A stretch of 64,000 nucleotides of DNA from assembly GCA_015075725.1 (NCBI GenBank), contig JABTTV010000001.1, positions 3,162,001-3,226,000 on the forward strand, in the 5' to 3' direction. This stretch comes from Anaerolineales bacterium (GTDB lineage Bacteria > Chloroflexota > Anaerolineae > Anaerolineales > Villigracilaceae). A program made the position numbers and the translations under genes. Of this stretch, positions 1 through 7,895 are shown in pieces. The notes under the pieces were generated by a model. The model was not told the DNA's origin. It made no database searches and saw only the letters and a list, made by a program, of their open reading frames with translations. Every line of letters begins with the position of its first letter. Position 1 is the stretch's first letter.

Positions 1-58
1 CGGTTATGAGGATGAAGGCGGCGATGTCGCCGAAGATGAGAGTGGATTTCTTAGTCAT
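1..58 (-). CDS. N-terminus of a small membrane protein, possibly DUF3054 family (partial)
   Basis: An ATG on the minus strand at 58 opens a frame that runs out of the window after 19 codons (MTKKSTLIFGDIAAFILIT). An AGGATAAGG-type ribosome binding site lies just upstream. The fragment reads like the start of a first membrane helix, and its LIFGD beginning resembles DUF3054 proteins. It lies 42 nt downstream of the der stop codon on the same strand, so it is probably the last gene of the coaE-cdaA-cdaR-der unit. The family call rests on very little sequence. Confidence 0.4.
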   Translation of the reverse strand, partial: MTKKSTLIFGDIAAFILIT

Positions 59-100
59 GACCTTATCCTGTCGATGTGAAGAAAAGCCGAAGCGATGACA

Positions 101-1465
101 TTACTCCCTTCTTCCTTTCAGGACGATCCGAATCGGAGTGCCCATGAATCCATATTCCGCCCGGATTTGGTTTTCGAGGTAGCGCAGATATGTGAAATGC
201 ATCAACGAAGGATCGTTTACATAGATCATGAAGGTCGGCGGGTCGCTGCGGACCTGCGTGCCGTAATACATCCTTAGCGAACGCCCGGCATGGCTCGGGT
301 GCGGATGCGCATCCTGCGCAGTGTGGATGATCTCGTTGATCTTGGATGTCGTCAGCCGCGCCAGACGTTCCTCCTGCACGCGTAATGCCAAAGGCAGCAC
401 CTGGTCCACTCGTTGACCGGTTTTGGCGGAAATATACAGGATGGGGACATATGCGACGAAGTTCAACTCATCCAGGATCTTTTCGGTGTAGGCATCCATG
501 GTCGTGCCGTCTTTTACCACGGCATCCCATTTGTTGACCAATACCACGCAGGATTTCCACTCGTCCTTGATGAAACCGGCGATATGCGCATCTTGAGTGG
601 TGATGCCGGTAGTGGCGTCGATCATCAACAATGAAACATCCGCGCGCTCGATGGCTTTGAACGAACGGATGACGCTGTATTCCTCAATGCCTTTTTCGAT
701 CTTGCCGCGCCTGCGGATGCCAGCTGTATCGATCAATGTGATGGGCAACCCGCCGAATTCGAATTTCGTATCGATGGCGTCGCGCGTCGTCCCGGCGATC
801 GGGCTGACAATAACACGCTCCTCGCCGACAAGTTTATTGAGTAAACTCGATTTCCCCGCATTGGGTTTGCCAACGATGGCGATCTTTACGCTGTTGTCTT
901 CCTCTTCTTCCTCTTGTTCCGGGAAGGAAGCCACAAGTGCGTCGAGCAGGTCGCCGGTATCTGTTCCGTGAATCGCGGAAATGGGATAGGGATCGCCCAG
1001 ACCAAGTTCATAGAATTCCGACGCGGATTCCCGCCTCTCCTTTGATTCGCATTTGTTCACAACCATGAAGATGGGCGGCAGGAAACTTCCATCCGGCTGT
1101 TTTCTTTGCATCCGTCGCAAAATATCCGCTACTTCCCGGTCCGGTTCGGTGACTCCGGTTTCTCCATCTGTTACGAACACCACAGCATCCGCCTCTTGGA
1201 TCGCGGCTTGGGCTTGCCGGCGTATGTCCCCGATAAAGTCGGCGGAACCCACCGAGAGCGGAGTCCGACTGCCGTGAGTTGGGTCGATGCCTCCCGTGTC
1301 GACGACGGTGAAGGATCGGGCATTCCATTCCGCGTCACCGAAGAGACGGTCGCGGGTCGTGCCGGGAGTATCGTCAACGATGGCCATGCGCTCTCCAACC
1401 AGGCGATTGAACAGCGTTGATTTTCCGACGTTCGGTCGGCCGACAAGTGCAACGATGGGCTTCAT
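101..1465 (-). CDS. der: Ribosome-assembly GTPase Der (EngA)
   Basis: Der is a double-domain GTPase needed for maturation of the 50S subunit. Two P-loops are visible, GRPNVGKS (residues 9-16) and GKPNAGKS (199-206), each followed by a DxxG motif (DTGG at 56). A KH-like domain ends the protein, and 454 residues is normal for the family. An acidic linker (about 184-190) joins the G domains. Oddity: the first-domain base-specificity motif reads NKCE (137-140) instead of the usual NKxD, while the second has canonical NKWD. It is 14 nt downstream of cdaR on the same strand, so probably co-transcribed. Confidence 0.97.
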   Translation of the reverse strand: MKPIVALVGRPNVGKSTLFNRLVGERMAIVDDTPGTTRDRLFGDAEWNARSFTVVDTGGIDPTHGSRTPLSVGSADFIGDIRRQAQAAIQEADAVVFVTDGETGVTEPDREVADILRRMQRKQPDGSFLPPIFMVVNKCESKERRESASEFYELGLGDPYPISAIHGTDTGDLLDALVASFPEQEEEEEDNSVKIAIVGKPNAGKSSLLNKLVGEERVIVSPIAGTTRDAIDTKFEFGGLPITLIDTAGIRRRGKIEKGIEEYSVIRSFKAIERADVSLLMIDATTGITTQDAHIAGFIKDEWKSCVVLVNKWDAVVKDGTTMDAYTEKILDELNFVAYVPILYISAKTGQRVDQVLPLALRVQEERLARLTTSKINEIIHTAQDAHPHPSHAGRSLRMYYGTQVRSDPPTFMIYVNDPSLMHFTYLRYLENQIRAEYGFMGTPIRIVLKGRRE

Positions 1466-1479
1466 AAGATTATTTTACT

Positions 1480-2742
1480 TTATGGCTTTGGGGTCGGAGT
1501 CGGCGTACTCGCATCGAGAGGAGTGAGCGATATTTCGATCGTGTTCGGCAGGATCGATTCCGCCGCGATATTTGACACGAGAACCTCCACAACCGGCGCG
1601 AGTTGATACGTCCCCTCGCCGAGCCCGGTCAGGTCCACGGTCACCCGGACAGATTGCCGCGTGAGCGTATCCAGAATGGGAAGCGGACCGGATAGGATGA
1701 TATCGACGCTTGTCGGCGAGATCTGCACGTTCAGATCGCTATCCAACCCGATGATCTCGATGCGCTGACCGGACAAAGTCACGCTGCTTTCTATCGGCGA
1801 GACTCCTGCCTGGACAAGAACCGTTTGTTCGCCGATGACAGAAATGCCTGCCGGTAAACTGAGCTTTAGTCGCGTTGTTATATCATCCTGGGCGTTTTGC
1901 AGGTCAAGCGGTTGTGTTTCCAAAACACCTGGGAGACTGTTCACCAAAGCGGGATCTTCCGAATAGATCGTCACCACAGGCGGCGAAACTGAAATGTCGG
2001 TCAGGCGGTATCCGCTCGCCACGCGACCCAGTGTTGTAACTTTCACCGCCACATCGCGATAACCGCCTTGCTGCGTTACAGGCAATACGACATGAACAGA
2101 CTCTGGCGAAACTGTCACGCCGCTGACGGGCTGACCGCGCTCATCGAGCGCCTCCACTTTGATGAATTGATCGTAATTTTCTCGGATGCGATTCAAATCG
2201 ACGGAAACACGCGCACGCGTCACTTCCTGGACCCTGGATTGAGCGCCAGACACGATAACGGACACTGGCTCGAGGCTGATCTCCCCGACTTGATATCCGA
2301 TCGCGACTTCCCCTGAAATGCGGACATCCAAATCCATTGGCTTGGTGATAAGCGGCTCCAGGATGAAAGAGATCGTTTTCGGCGTTACGGAGACGATCTG
2401 AACGGGTCTTGCATCCACTTGAATCTGAAGATCGAGACTATGCTCTCCTGAACTGAGGCTGGAAATATCGAGGATTGCGCGCACGACCTGCGGGTCGGCT
2501 TCGATGATTTTCCATACTGAGGCGGGTGCCCGCAGGCTGACTTCAACCTCCTTTGGGATCGATTCGCTGAATACAAGATTCGCTGGCTGTCCGATGATCT
2601 CTATTGGGACCGGCGCTTCGAGCGCGCGCATCTGGTTCGGGTCTGCCGAGGTGACCGAAGAGATCCACACTGCCACAGCGAGCGCGAACGCCCAAAGGAA
2701 CGTGCGATAGTTATTGACGACCCAGCGAAACATTTTTTGCAT
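1480..2742 (-). CDS. cdaR: YbbR-domain protein, CdaA regulator CdaR
   Basis: A 420-residue protein with one N-terminal membrane helix (about residues 11-30) and an exported region made of repeated YbbR domains of about 80 residues. The C-terminus is a low-complexity TPTPTPKP tail. In Firmicutes CdaR is encoded next to the diadenylate cyclase CdaA, binds it at the membrane and tunes its activity; the adjacency is the same here, with only 6 nt between the cdaA stop and this start. The ATG at 2742 was chosen; a second ATG three codons in is possible. A receptor-like regulatory role is inferred from family and synteny. Confidence 0.9.
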   Translation of the reverse strand: MQKMFRWVVNNYRTFLWAFALAVAVWISSVTSADPNQMRALEAPVPIEIIGQPANLVFSESIPKEVEVSLRAPASVWKIIEADPQVVRAILDISSLSSGEHSLDLQIQVDARPVQIVSVTPKTISFILEPLITKPMDLDVRISGEVAIGYQVGEISLEPVSVIVSGAQSRVQEVTRARVSVDLNRIRENYDQFIKVEALDERGQPVSGVTVSPESVHVVLPVTQQGGYRDVAVKVTTLGRVASGYRLTDISVSPPVVTIYSEDPALVNSLPGVLETQPLDLQNAQDDITTRLKLSLPAGISVIGEQTVLVQAGVSPIESSVTLSGQRIEIIGLDSDLNVQISPTSVDIILSGPLPILDTLTRQSVRVTVDLTGLGEGTYQLAPVVEVLVSNIAAESILPNTIEISLTPLDASTPTPTPKP

Positions 2743-2748
2743 CGTGGA

Positions 2749-3618
2749 TTATTTTTCTTCCTTGCGATTCAGCCTGCCTGAGAAGAACCTGCCGATGATA
2801 CCCGCTCTTTGTTCCGCGCCGCTCGGACGGAAGAAAGCCGCTAGAATATTTTCCAATCGGTCAGGGTCGAGGCGCCTCAACATTCTGCCGGAATGGGCGA
2901 TGGAGATCGCGCCGCTTTCCTCTGAAACAACGATCGCTATGGCGTCACTCACCTCGGAAATGCCGAGTGAAGCGCGGTGCCTTAGACCCATCTGGCGTTC
3001 CGGCGTGCGGTTCAGGATTCCGCTGGCTGAAAGAGGAAGGACGCATGCTGCGGCAGCGACTTTTGAATCTACGATGATCACACCGCCGTCGTGCAAAGGC
3101 GTATTGGGGTAGAAGACCTGCAGCAGCAATTCCGGTGTGACCTTTGCGTTCAATTGCACACCAGTCTGGATGAAATCGTCGAGATGATCCAATCTTTGGA
3201 TCACGATCAACGCTCCATGCTTTCGGGCTGAAAGTCGGGCCGCCGCGCTGACCACTGCCCGGATGGTTGTCATTAAAGCCTCATCAACCGGTTTGGATGC
3301 CGGGACGAAGGTTCCAGCGCGTCCGATACGTTCCAGCGCCCGGCGAATCTCGGGGGCAAAGATGACTGGCAGGGCAAGCAGCATCGCGGGCAGCGCATTC
3401 CGCGCAAACCAGGAAAATGCGGGCAATTCCACGAGGCTTGTGATCAGAGTGATCGCAACAATGAGCATGATCATACCGCGTAACAATGCCATGGCCTGCG
3501 TATCCCGCAGGGAATACAGAAGCACAAAGAAGATCAGCGTGACGAGCATGATATCCAAAACGCTCAGCCAGCTGACCCGTTGGAATATGAAAAAGAGGTT
3601 GTTTAGGAGTTCAGTCAC
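2749..3618 (-). CDS. cdaA: Diadenylate cyclase CdaA (c-di-AMP synthase)
   Basis: Makes cyclic di-AMP from two ATP, controlling osmolyte and cell-wall homeostasis in species that use it. Three membrane helices (about 15-100) precede the DAC domain. The catalytic DGA-type motif reads DGG (177-179, within NTPLHDGGVI) and the RHR motif is intact (213-215). The length of 289 matches CdaA. The frame opens with GTG at 3618 and no strong ribosome binding site is visible. It sits directly upstream of cdaR, as in Firmicutes; the glmM gene usually found nearby is not in this window. Confidence 0.95.
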   Translation of the reverse strand: MTELLNNLFFIFQRVSWLSVLDIMLVTLIFFVLLYSLRDTQAMALLRGMIMLIVAITLITSLVELPAFSWFARNALPAMLLALPVIFAPEIRRALERIGRAGTFVPASKPVDEALMTTIRAVVSAAARLSARKHGALIVIQRLDHLDDFIQTGVQLNAKVTPELLLQVFYPNTPLHDGGVIIVDSKVAAAACVLPLSASGILNRTPERQMGLRHRASLGISEVSDAIAIVVSEESGAISIAHSGRMLRRLDPDRLENILAAFFRPSGAEQRAGIIGRFFSGRLNRKEEK

Positions 3619-3724
3619 AGATCTATTGGGACGGGTTCCTCGTCGCGGCTGATTGAAAACGCTTCGAAATCAGAGACTTTTCCATCAGAAAAAGTCCGCC
3701 CCGCTCTCTCAAATGTTGTTCAAT

Positions 3725-4870
3725 CTAAATCGGACGCAGAACTCGATCCTGCCTTAATTGTTTAAAGAATAATACACTACCTGCCGGGGCGGCTTCGAGA
3801 GCGGCTTCCTGCCATGGCTGGACGCCGAGGCTATCGGGTGTGCGTTTTTCGTAACCGATCTTCTGCCAAAGAGCTTCCTGAGCCGCAAGCGCATCCATTG
3901 CAAATATCAACGAGACTTCGCTTTGCAGTTCGCGCGATGCGCTTTCCACGCCTTTCACGAGCGCGTCGAGAGCTTTTGCCGGGTCGAGTCGATCCTCAAG
4001 GAAAATATCGGTCGTGCGCGTGATGAGATTTTCCACCTGCCAGCCCGCCACGCCCACCGCCTGACCGTCCATTTGAAGCAGCATAAATGCCTTGTCGCCG
4101 AAGTTTTCCATCACCTCGTTTGCGTTTGTCTTTCGCCTGCCTTTGCTCAACTTTGTGATCAGGTCCGCAATTAGAGCGGCGTGCTTGGGTTTTCCGCGCT
4201 GGGTGGATAGTTCTCCGGTTCCAGCCTGCTTTTTTATCGGGGCGGCGTCCAGTGACAGGTCTTTCGCGCCCGGGACGATCTCCTTCCATGCCTCGCTGAC
4301 CTGGTTCCAAAGGTCGTCGTACGATCCCGTATTCGTAATCACCATGTTCGCCATGTTCACTTTTTGTCTTTGAGACGATTGGGCGCGCGCGCGTTCGAGC
4401 GCTTGTTCGCGGGTGAAGCCGCGTTTTCGTACCAGCCGCTCCACCTGCACATCCTCGGGAGCATTTGTGACCCAGATCGAGTCGCATACTTTCCTCAAGT
4501 CACCTTCGAGGAGTTTGATCGCCTCGATCGCGATGACCGGTTGCGAGGCGCGCTGAATCAGCAACCGGGTCGCTTCGCGGACCAGCGGATGAACGATCTC
4601 CTCCAATTCCTTCATGGCTTCGGAATCATTAAACACGAGATTACCCAGTTTTTGACGGTCGATCTCGCCGTCACGGTTAAGAAGCCACTTACCGAATTTA
4701 TCGATCACCGGCTGATATCCCGGCGCGCCTTTGGAATACGCGCGATGGGTTAGTGCGTCAGCATCGATGGTGTACGCGCCCAAATGCTCCAACATGCGGC
4801 GTACCACGCTTTTTCCGGTGGCGATGTTTCCGGTAAGGCCGATTACGAATTTTCCTGGCAGATTGCTCAA
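3725..4870 (-). CDS. coaE: Dephospho-CoA kinase fused to a GNAT-like C-terminal domain
   Basis: The N-terminal ~200 residues are CoaE, which phosphorylates dephospho-CoA in the last step of coenzyme A synthesis: a P-loop in GLTGNIATGKS, a DADALTHRAY segment and the LID-like VERLVRKRGFTREQA region. About 150 further residues (from KHAALIADLITKL) look like a GNAT acetyltransferase fold, with a GVAGWQVENL strand and a final LFFKQL strand, a domain a normal ~200-residue CoaE lacks. The TTG at 4870 has an AGAGGA site 6 nt upstream and starts just before the P-loop; a GTG at 4939 would add 23 unusual residues. First gene of the minus-strand unit with cdaA, cdaR and der. The acetyltransferase function is inferred. 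Confidence 0.88.
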   Translation of the reverse strand: MSNLPGKFVIGLTGNIATGKSVVRRMLEHLGAYTIDADALTHRAYSKGAPGYQPVIDKFGKWLLNRDGEIDRQKLGNLVFNDSEAMKELEEIVHPLVREATRLLIQRASQPVIAIEAIKLLEGDLRKVCDSIWVTNAPEDVQVERLVRKRGFTREQALERARAQSSQRQKVNMANMVITNTGSYDDLWNQVSEAWKEIVPGAKDLSLDAAPIKKQAGTGELSTQRGKPKHAALIADLITKLSKGRRKTNANEVMENFGDKAFMLLQMDGQAVGVAGWQVENLITRTTDIFLEDRLDPAKALDALVKGVESASRELQSEVSLIFAMDALAAQEALWQKIGYEKRTPDSLGVQPWQEAALEAAPAGSVLFFKQLRQDRVLRPI

Positions 4871-5045
4871 GGGGATTCCTCTTGGGGTGGCGGGGGTAGA
4901 CCTTTTGTCAATTTTAATGTCTTTTCCAGAAATGTCCACCTTTGTTCATTGAACTCGGATGGCAGTCGCGAGGCGATGACCTCATTCAAAGGCTCCTAAA
5001 AATTCCACGAAATGCTTATCTACCCATGATGACCTTATTAGACCG

Positions 5046-5101
5046 CTTGCATAAGTGCTCCCGCCGCAGTCCCCGGCGGCGGGGACGCTTCCTTGAGCAA
5101 G
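5046..5101. other. GC-rich structured element with alternative hairpins
   Basis: Lies in the roughly 300-bp non-coding stretch between divergent coaE and rnpB. An outer stem pairs 5046-5055 with 5092-5101. Inside it two mutually exclusive GC stems are possible: 5060-5067 with 5076-5083 (8 bp, perfect), or 5069-5074 with 5081-5086 (6 bp, perfect). It does not fold as a tRNA and has no adjacent T-run typical of a terminator. It could be a 5' leader structure of coaE or a small palindromic repeat. I see nothing else in this intergenic stretch except the rnpB promoter. Confidence 0.5.
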
Positions 5102-5151
5102 ATAAAATTGTGACTTTTGCAAGAAGTCTATTGTAATTTTGTTCATTGTAG

Positions 5152-5180
5152 TTGACTCTGGCATCCAGCGAGGGTATCAT
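5152..5180 (+). promoter_or_regulatory. Promoter of rnpB
   Basis: A -35 box TTGACT (5152-5157) and a -10 box TATCAT (5175-5180) are separated by exactly 17 bp. The expected transcription start near 5187 falls a few bases before the first strand of the RNase P RNA P1 stem at 5191. Confidence 0.8.
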
Positions 5181-5190
5181 CGATTTACTT

Positions 5191-5657
5191 CAGGCTGGTC
5201 GGGCAATCGCGGTCCTGCGTTGTCGGGATCGAGGAAAGTCCGCACTCCTAGAGAGCACGGCGTCGGAGAGTACCCCGGGGCGGGGAAGCCGCCGAGAGGC
5301 GCGAACCTGCCGGAATGGGCCACAGAAACAAGTCGCTCCCTCATACCCAACCCGTCTCCCTCAGGGAGAGGGGCGAATAGGTGAGGGTAGTCAGAGTGAA
5401 AAGGTGGTGTAAGAGACCACCGGCGCGCGCAGTAATGCGTGCGGCCAGGTAACCCCCGCCGGGAGCAAGGCCAAGCAGGGACGATTTCGTCTGTGGACGA
5501 TGGGAGGCTGCTCGTCTCCTTACGCGCCCTTCCCTCCTGTGGGTTGGGTCAGTCCCGGGTAGGCTGCACCGAGCGGAGCGGAGACGCTTCGCCCAGAGAG
5601 ATGATTGCACAGTGGCGTTTACGCCACGGACAGAATGCGGCTTATAGACCGGCCTGG
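5191..5657 (+). ncRNA. rnpB: RNase P RNA, bacterial type A
   Basis: Catalytic RNA that trims tRNA 5' leaders. The conserved 5' core GAGGAAAGTCCGCACTCC lies near 5229, the GGAGCAAGGCCAAGCAGG segment near 5461, the GGGTAGGCTGC segment near 5557, and the 3' core ACAGAATGCGGCTTATAGACCG near 5630. The ends pair as helix P1: 5191-5200 with 5647-5656 (one G-U). The RNA is about 467 nt, longer than the ~380-400 nt norm, largely because of an imperfect palindrome of about 50 nt where helix P12 is expected. The ends are set by P1 pairing and may be a few bases off. Open reading frames crossing this RNA are not genes. Confidence 0.95.
5338..5387. repeat. Palindromic repeat inside rnpB
   Basis: An imperfect palindrome sits between the CACAGAAACAAG core of rnpB and the conserved GTGAAAAGGTGGTGTAAGAG segment, the place of helix P12. 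The central hairpin pairs 5351-5360 with 564-73 of the same line (5364-5373; one mismatch, TCA loop), and outer arms CCCTCA (5338-5343) and TGAGGG (5382-5387) also pair. The composition (CCCTCA...TCTCCCT...AGGGAGAGGGG...GTGAGGG) resembles a repeat scattered through many bacterial genomes, suggesting a small mobile palindrome captured as P12. Confidence 0.65.
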
Positions 5658-5670
5658 AGCGCTTATTGGT

Positions 5671-5982
5671 ATGAAATATCCGCGATTATCCGCCATCGTT
5701 CAGGACTTGCTTGCCCGGAGCGCACAACGGGAATCCATAAAACTCGCAGTAGGGGAACTTATCCTGGAAGAATCCCAACTCTACAAAGAATGGACTGATC
5801 TGACCTCGTCCACTTTCCTTGCTGGTACAAAATTGAATATCCGCGCCGTCCCTGCTGAACAGCAATGCATGTGGTGTTTTTTTGTCTATCGACCCGCCGG
5901 CGGTGGAACAACGTGTCCGCAATGCGGGAGTGTGGGCGCGAAAATCCTGCATGGAGAGGAATTCTATCTTGAAGAGAAATAA
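5671..5982 (+). CDS. HypA-like zinc-ribbon protein lacking the N-terminal nickel site
   Basis: A 103-residue protein whose layout matches the hydrogenase nickel-delivery factor HypA: a central (L/V)GEL segment (KLAVGELILEE), then EGxxLxIxxVPA-like GTKLNIRAVPAEQQC, a zinc site of two CxxC pairs (CMWC and CPQC) and a final hydrophobic strand. True HypA begins Met-His-Glu, the nickel ligands; this protein begins MKYPRLSAIVQ, so it probably does not bind nickel that way. No hydrogenase genes are in the window. It starts 14 nt after rnpB and overlaps the next gene. It may be a zinc-only HypA relative; substrate unknown. Confidence 0.65.
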   Translation: MKYPRLSAIVQDLLARSAQRESIKLAVGELILEESQLYKEWTDLTSSTFLAGTKLNIRAVPAEQQCMWCFFVYRPAGGGTTCPQCGSVGAKILHGEEFYLEEK

Positions 5983-6964
5983 GAGGATGAGACTCGTTAT
6001 CCTGGCAGTGACGATTTCATTGCTGATCATGCTTGCCTGTACCGTGCCCTCCGCGTCAACCCCGACCCCGGACCTGTTTGCCACATTGTCCGCTTCGACT
6101 CCGCTGGCTGTTGACTCGACTCTACAACCTGCTGCAAACGGTGAGCCGACCGGGAAGATCGTTTTTGTATGCCAGATGTTTAAAACGCAGGCGACGAATC
6201 AGATTTGCGTAATCAATGCCGACGGTTCCGGTTTTCGACGATTGACAACCGATAATAACCGTCAGAATTACTATCCGTCGCTTTCGCCGGACGGTAACAG
6301 CGTCGTCTATGCCGCATTCCGCGAGCCGAACATTTATGAGATCCATGAAATGAATCTGACGGGCGGCGAGGCAAAGCAACTCACCGACCGCCTCGGAAAT
6401 GTGAACGGACCGGAGATCTCACCAGATGGAGATTTGATCGCATTTAAACTTTCCACAGCGAACACAAATCAGATCTGGTTGATGAGCCGCGACGGGACAA
6501 ATCCTCATCCCTTGCCCAATGCCTCCGGCTGGGACCCGACCTGGTCGCCTGACGGCGCATACGTTTTGTTTGCTTCCGATATGCAGGGCGCGGTTCAACT
6601 TTACAGGATCAAGTCTGACGGGAGTGAACTGCTAAAGGTCAGCAACCTGCCTGCGATCCGCGGAAGAAGCGATTGGTCCCCCGATGGGTCGTTTATCGTC
6701 ACGTATTCCGGCCAACCTTGGAACCGGGACGTTTACATCATGAACGCAGATGGGTCGAATTCCCGAATGTTGACTCCGACGGGCGGTAATTCGCAGGGAC
6801 CGTCCATTTCGCCGGATGGACAATGGGTGGCGTTCACATCATATTTCGATCACTTCGGTGACATACATGGCTGCGAAATTTACGTCATCCGCGTGGATGG
6901 CACCGACCTTCGCCGCCTGACCAATAATGATTATTGTGATTATCAACCCCGCTGGGGACCATAA
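5969..6964 (+). CDS. TolB-like beta-propeller lipoprotein
   Basis: An exported lipoprotein of about 331 residues. The preferred start is TTG at 5969: it has GGAGAGG nine bases upstream and gives a basic N-region (KRNKR) before the hydrophobic segment ending in lipobox MLAC; an ATG at 5987 would lose these charges. The mature part is a PD40/TolB-type propeller, with repeated blades of the form ICVINADGSG..RRLT....PSLSPDG..VVYA. Such domains bind partner proteins or peptides; no partner is evident. Its start overlaps the HypA-like gene by 14 nt, implying co-transcription. Confidence 0.8.
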   Translation: MKRNKRMRLVILAVTISLLIMLACTVPSASTPTPDLFATLSASTPLAVDSTLQPAANGEPTGKIVFVCQMFKTQATNQICVINADGSGFRRLTTDNNRQNYYPSLSPDGNSVVYAAFREPNIYEIHEMNLTGGEAKQLTDRLGNVNGPEISPDGDLIAFKLSTANTNQIWLMSRDGTNPHPLPNASGWDPTWSPDGAYVLFASDMQGAVQLYRIKSDGSELLKVSNLPAIRGRSDWSPDGSFIVTYSGQPWNRDVYIMNADGSNSRMLTPTGGNSQGPSISPDGQWVAFTSYFDHFGDIHGCEIYVIRVDGTDLRRLTNNDYCDYQPRWGP

Positions 6965-7051
6965 CGTAGGCAGCGCCTTCTTGCGTTGCCGGGCTATACT
7001 CGAACAGTTGCGTTGGAGACCGCAACCTACACATTAGCAAAGGAGAATCGA

Positions 7052-7876
7052 ATGGACATTAAAGGTAGAGTTGTAATTGTGACAGGCGCATCATCGGGTA
7101 TCGGTGAAGCCACTGCTCGCGAGTTTGCGCGCGAGGGCGCGAAAGTGGTGCTCGCCGCGCGCCGTGTGGATAAACTCGAGTCGCTTGCAAAGGAGATCGA
7201 TGCGATGGGGACAGGCGCGCAGGCTCATGTCGTTCAAGCCGATCTTGCCAAACTGGACGATATTCAAAAACTTGTCGATGAGACCGTTCAGGTGTTCGGG
7301 CACATCGATGTTTTGGTCAACAACGCCGGTTTTGGTCGGCTGGATTGGCTCGAAAATCTCGACCCCGTGAAAGACATTCAAGCGCAGATCGACGTGAACG
7401 TGATGGGCGTCATCCAGACGACGCGTCTCGTCCTGCCATTGATGATCAAACAACGAAGCGGAAGCATCGTAAACATGTGCTCGATGGCGGGATTGATCGG
7501 GACCCCCACATACACGATCTATTCGGCATCGAAACATGCCGTGCATGGATTTTCCGAAGCCTTGCGGCGCGAGGTCAAACCCTGGGGTATTGATGTATCG
7601 CTTGTCTATCCGGGCGGCGTGGTCACTGAGTTCGCATCCCATGCGGGGATCAAGCGCAAGACGAAAGCCACTACTCCCAAGTTCATGCTTTTGACGGCGG
7701 AGCAGGTTGGTCAGGCGGTCGTCAAATTGGTTCGCCGACCGCGCCGCATGTGGATCATCCCATGGATGTGGGGGTTTACGGTCTTTATGAATCGGTTCTT
7801 TCCTGGTTTTGTAGACAGTGTCAATATTAATCGCTTTACGATCCCCGAACGCGAAGACGAGTTGAAAGCAAAATAG
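7052..7876 (+). CDS. Short-chain dehydrogenase/reductase
   Basis: A classical SDR of 274 residues. The NAD(P)-binding TGASSGIG motif is near residue 11, the NNAG motif (VLVNNAGFG) follows, and the catalytic Ser and YSASK (Tyr-x-x-x-Lys) are present (CSMAGLIG...YTIYSASK). The ATG at 7052 is preceded by AGGAG (7041-7045); an upstream in-frame start at 6986 would add residues without a motif. A TATACT -10-like box lies near 6993. The substrate cannot be told from sequence. It converges on recJ with 19 nt between stop codons and no obvious terminator. Confidence 0.88.
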   Translation: MDIKGRVVIVTGASSGIGEATAREFAREGAKVVLAARRVDKLESLAKEIDAMGTGAQAHVVQADLAKLDDIQKLVDETVQVFGHIDVLVNNAGFGRLDWLENLDPVKDIQAQIDVNVMGVIQTTRLVLPLMIKQRSGSIVNMCSMAGLIGTPTYTIYSASKHAVHGFSEALRREVKPWGIDVSLVYPGGVVTEFASHAGIKRKTKATTPKFMLLTAEQVGQAVVKLVRRPRRMWIIPWMWGFTVFMNRFFPGFVDSVNINRFTIPEREDELKAK

Positions 7877-7895
7877 TTCCTGTTTGAAACGCGAC

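Noticed and set aside
5046..5101. A tRNA gene
   Set aside because: No T-arm GTTC-type consensus or cloverleaf can be formed; only nested hairpins are seen.
5139..5798. Several overlapping open frames across the rnpB region
   Set aside because: The RNase P RNA core sequences and P1 pairing explain the region; the frames have no protein-like pattern.
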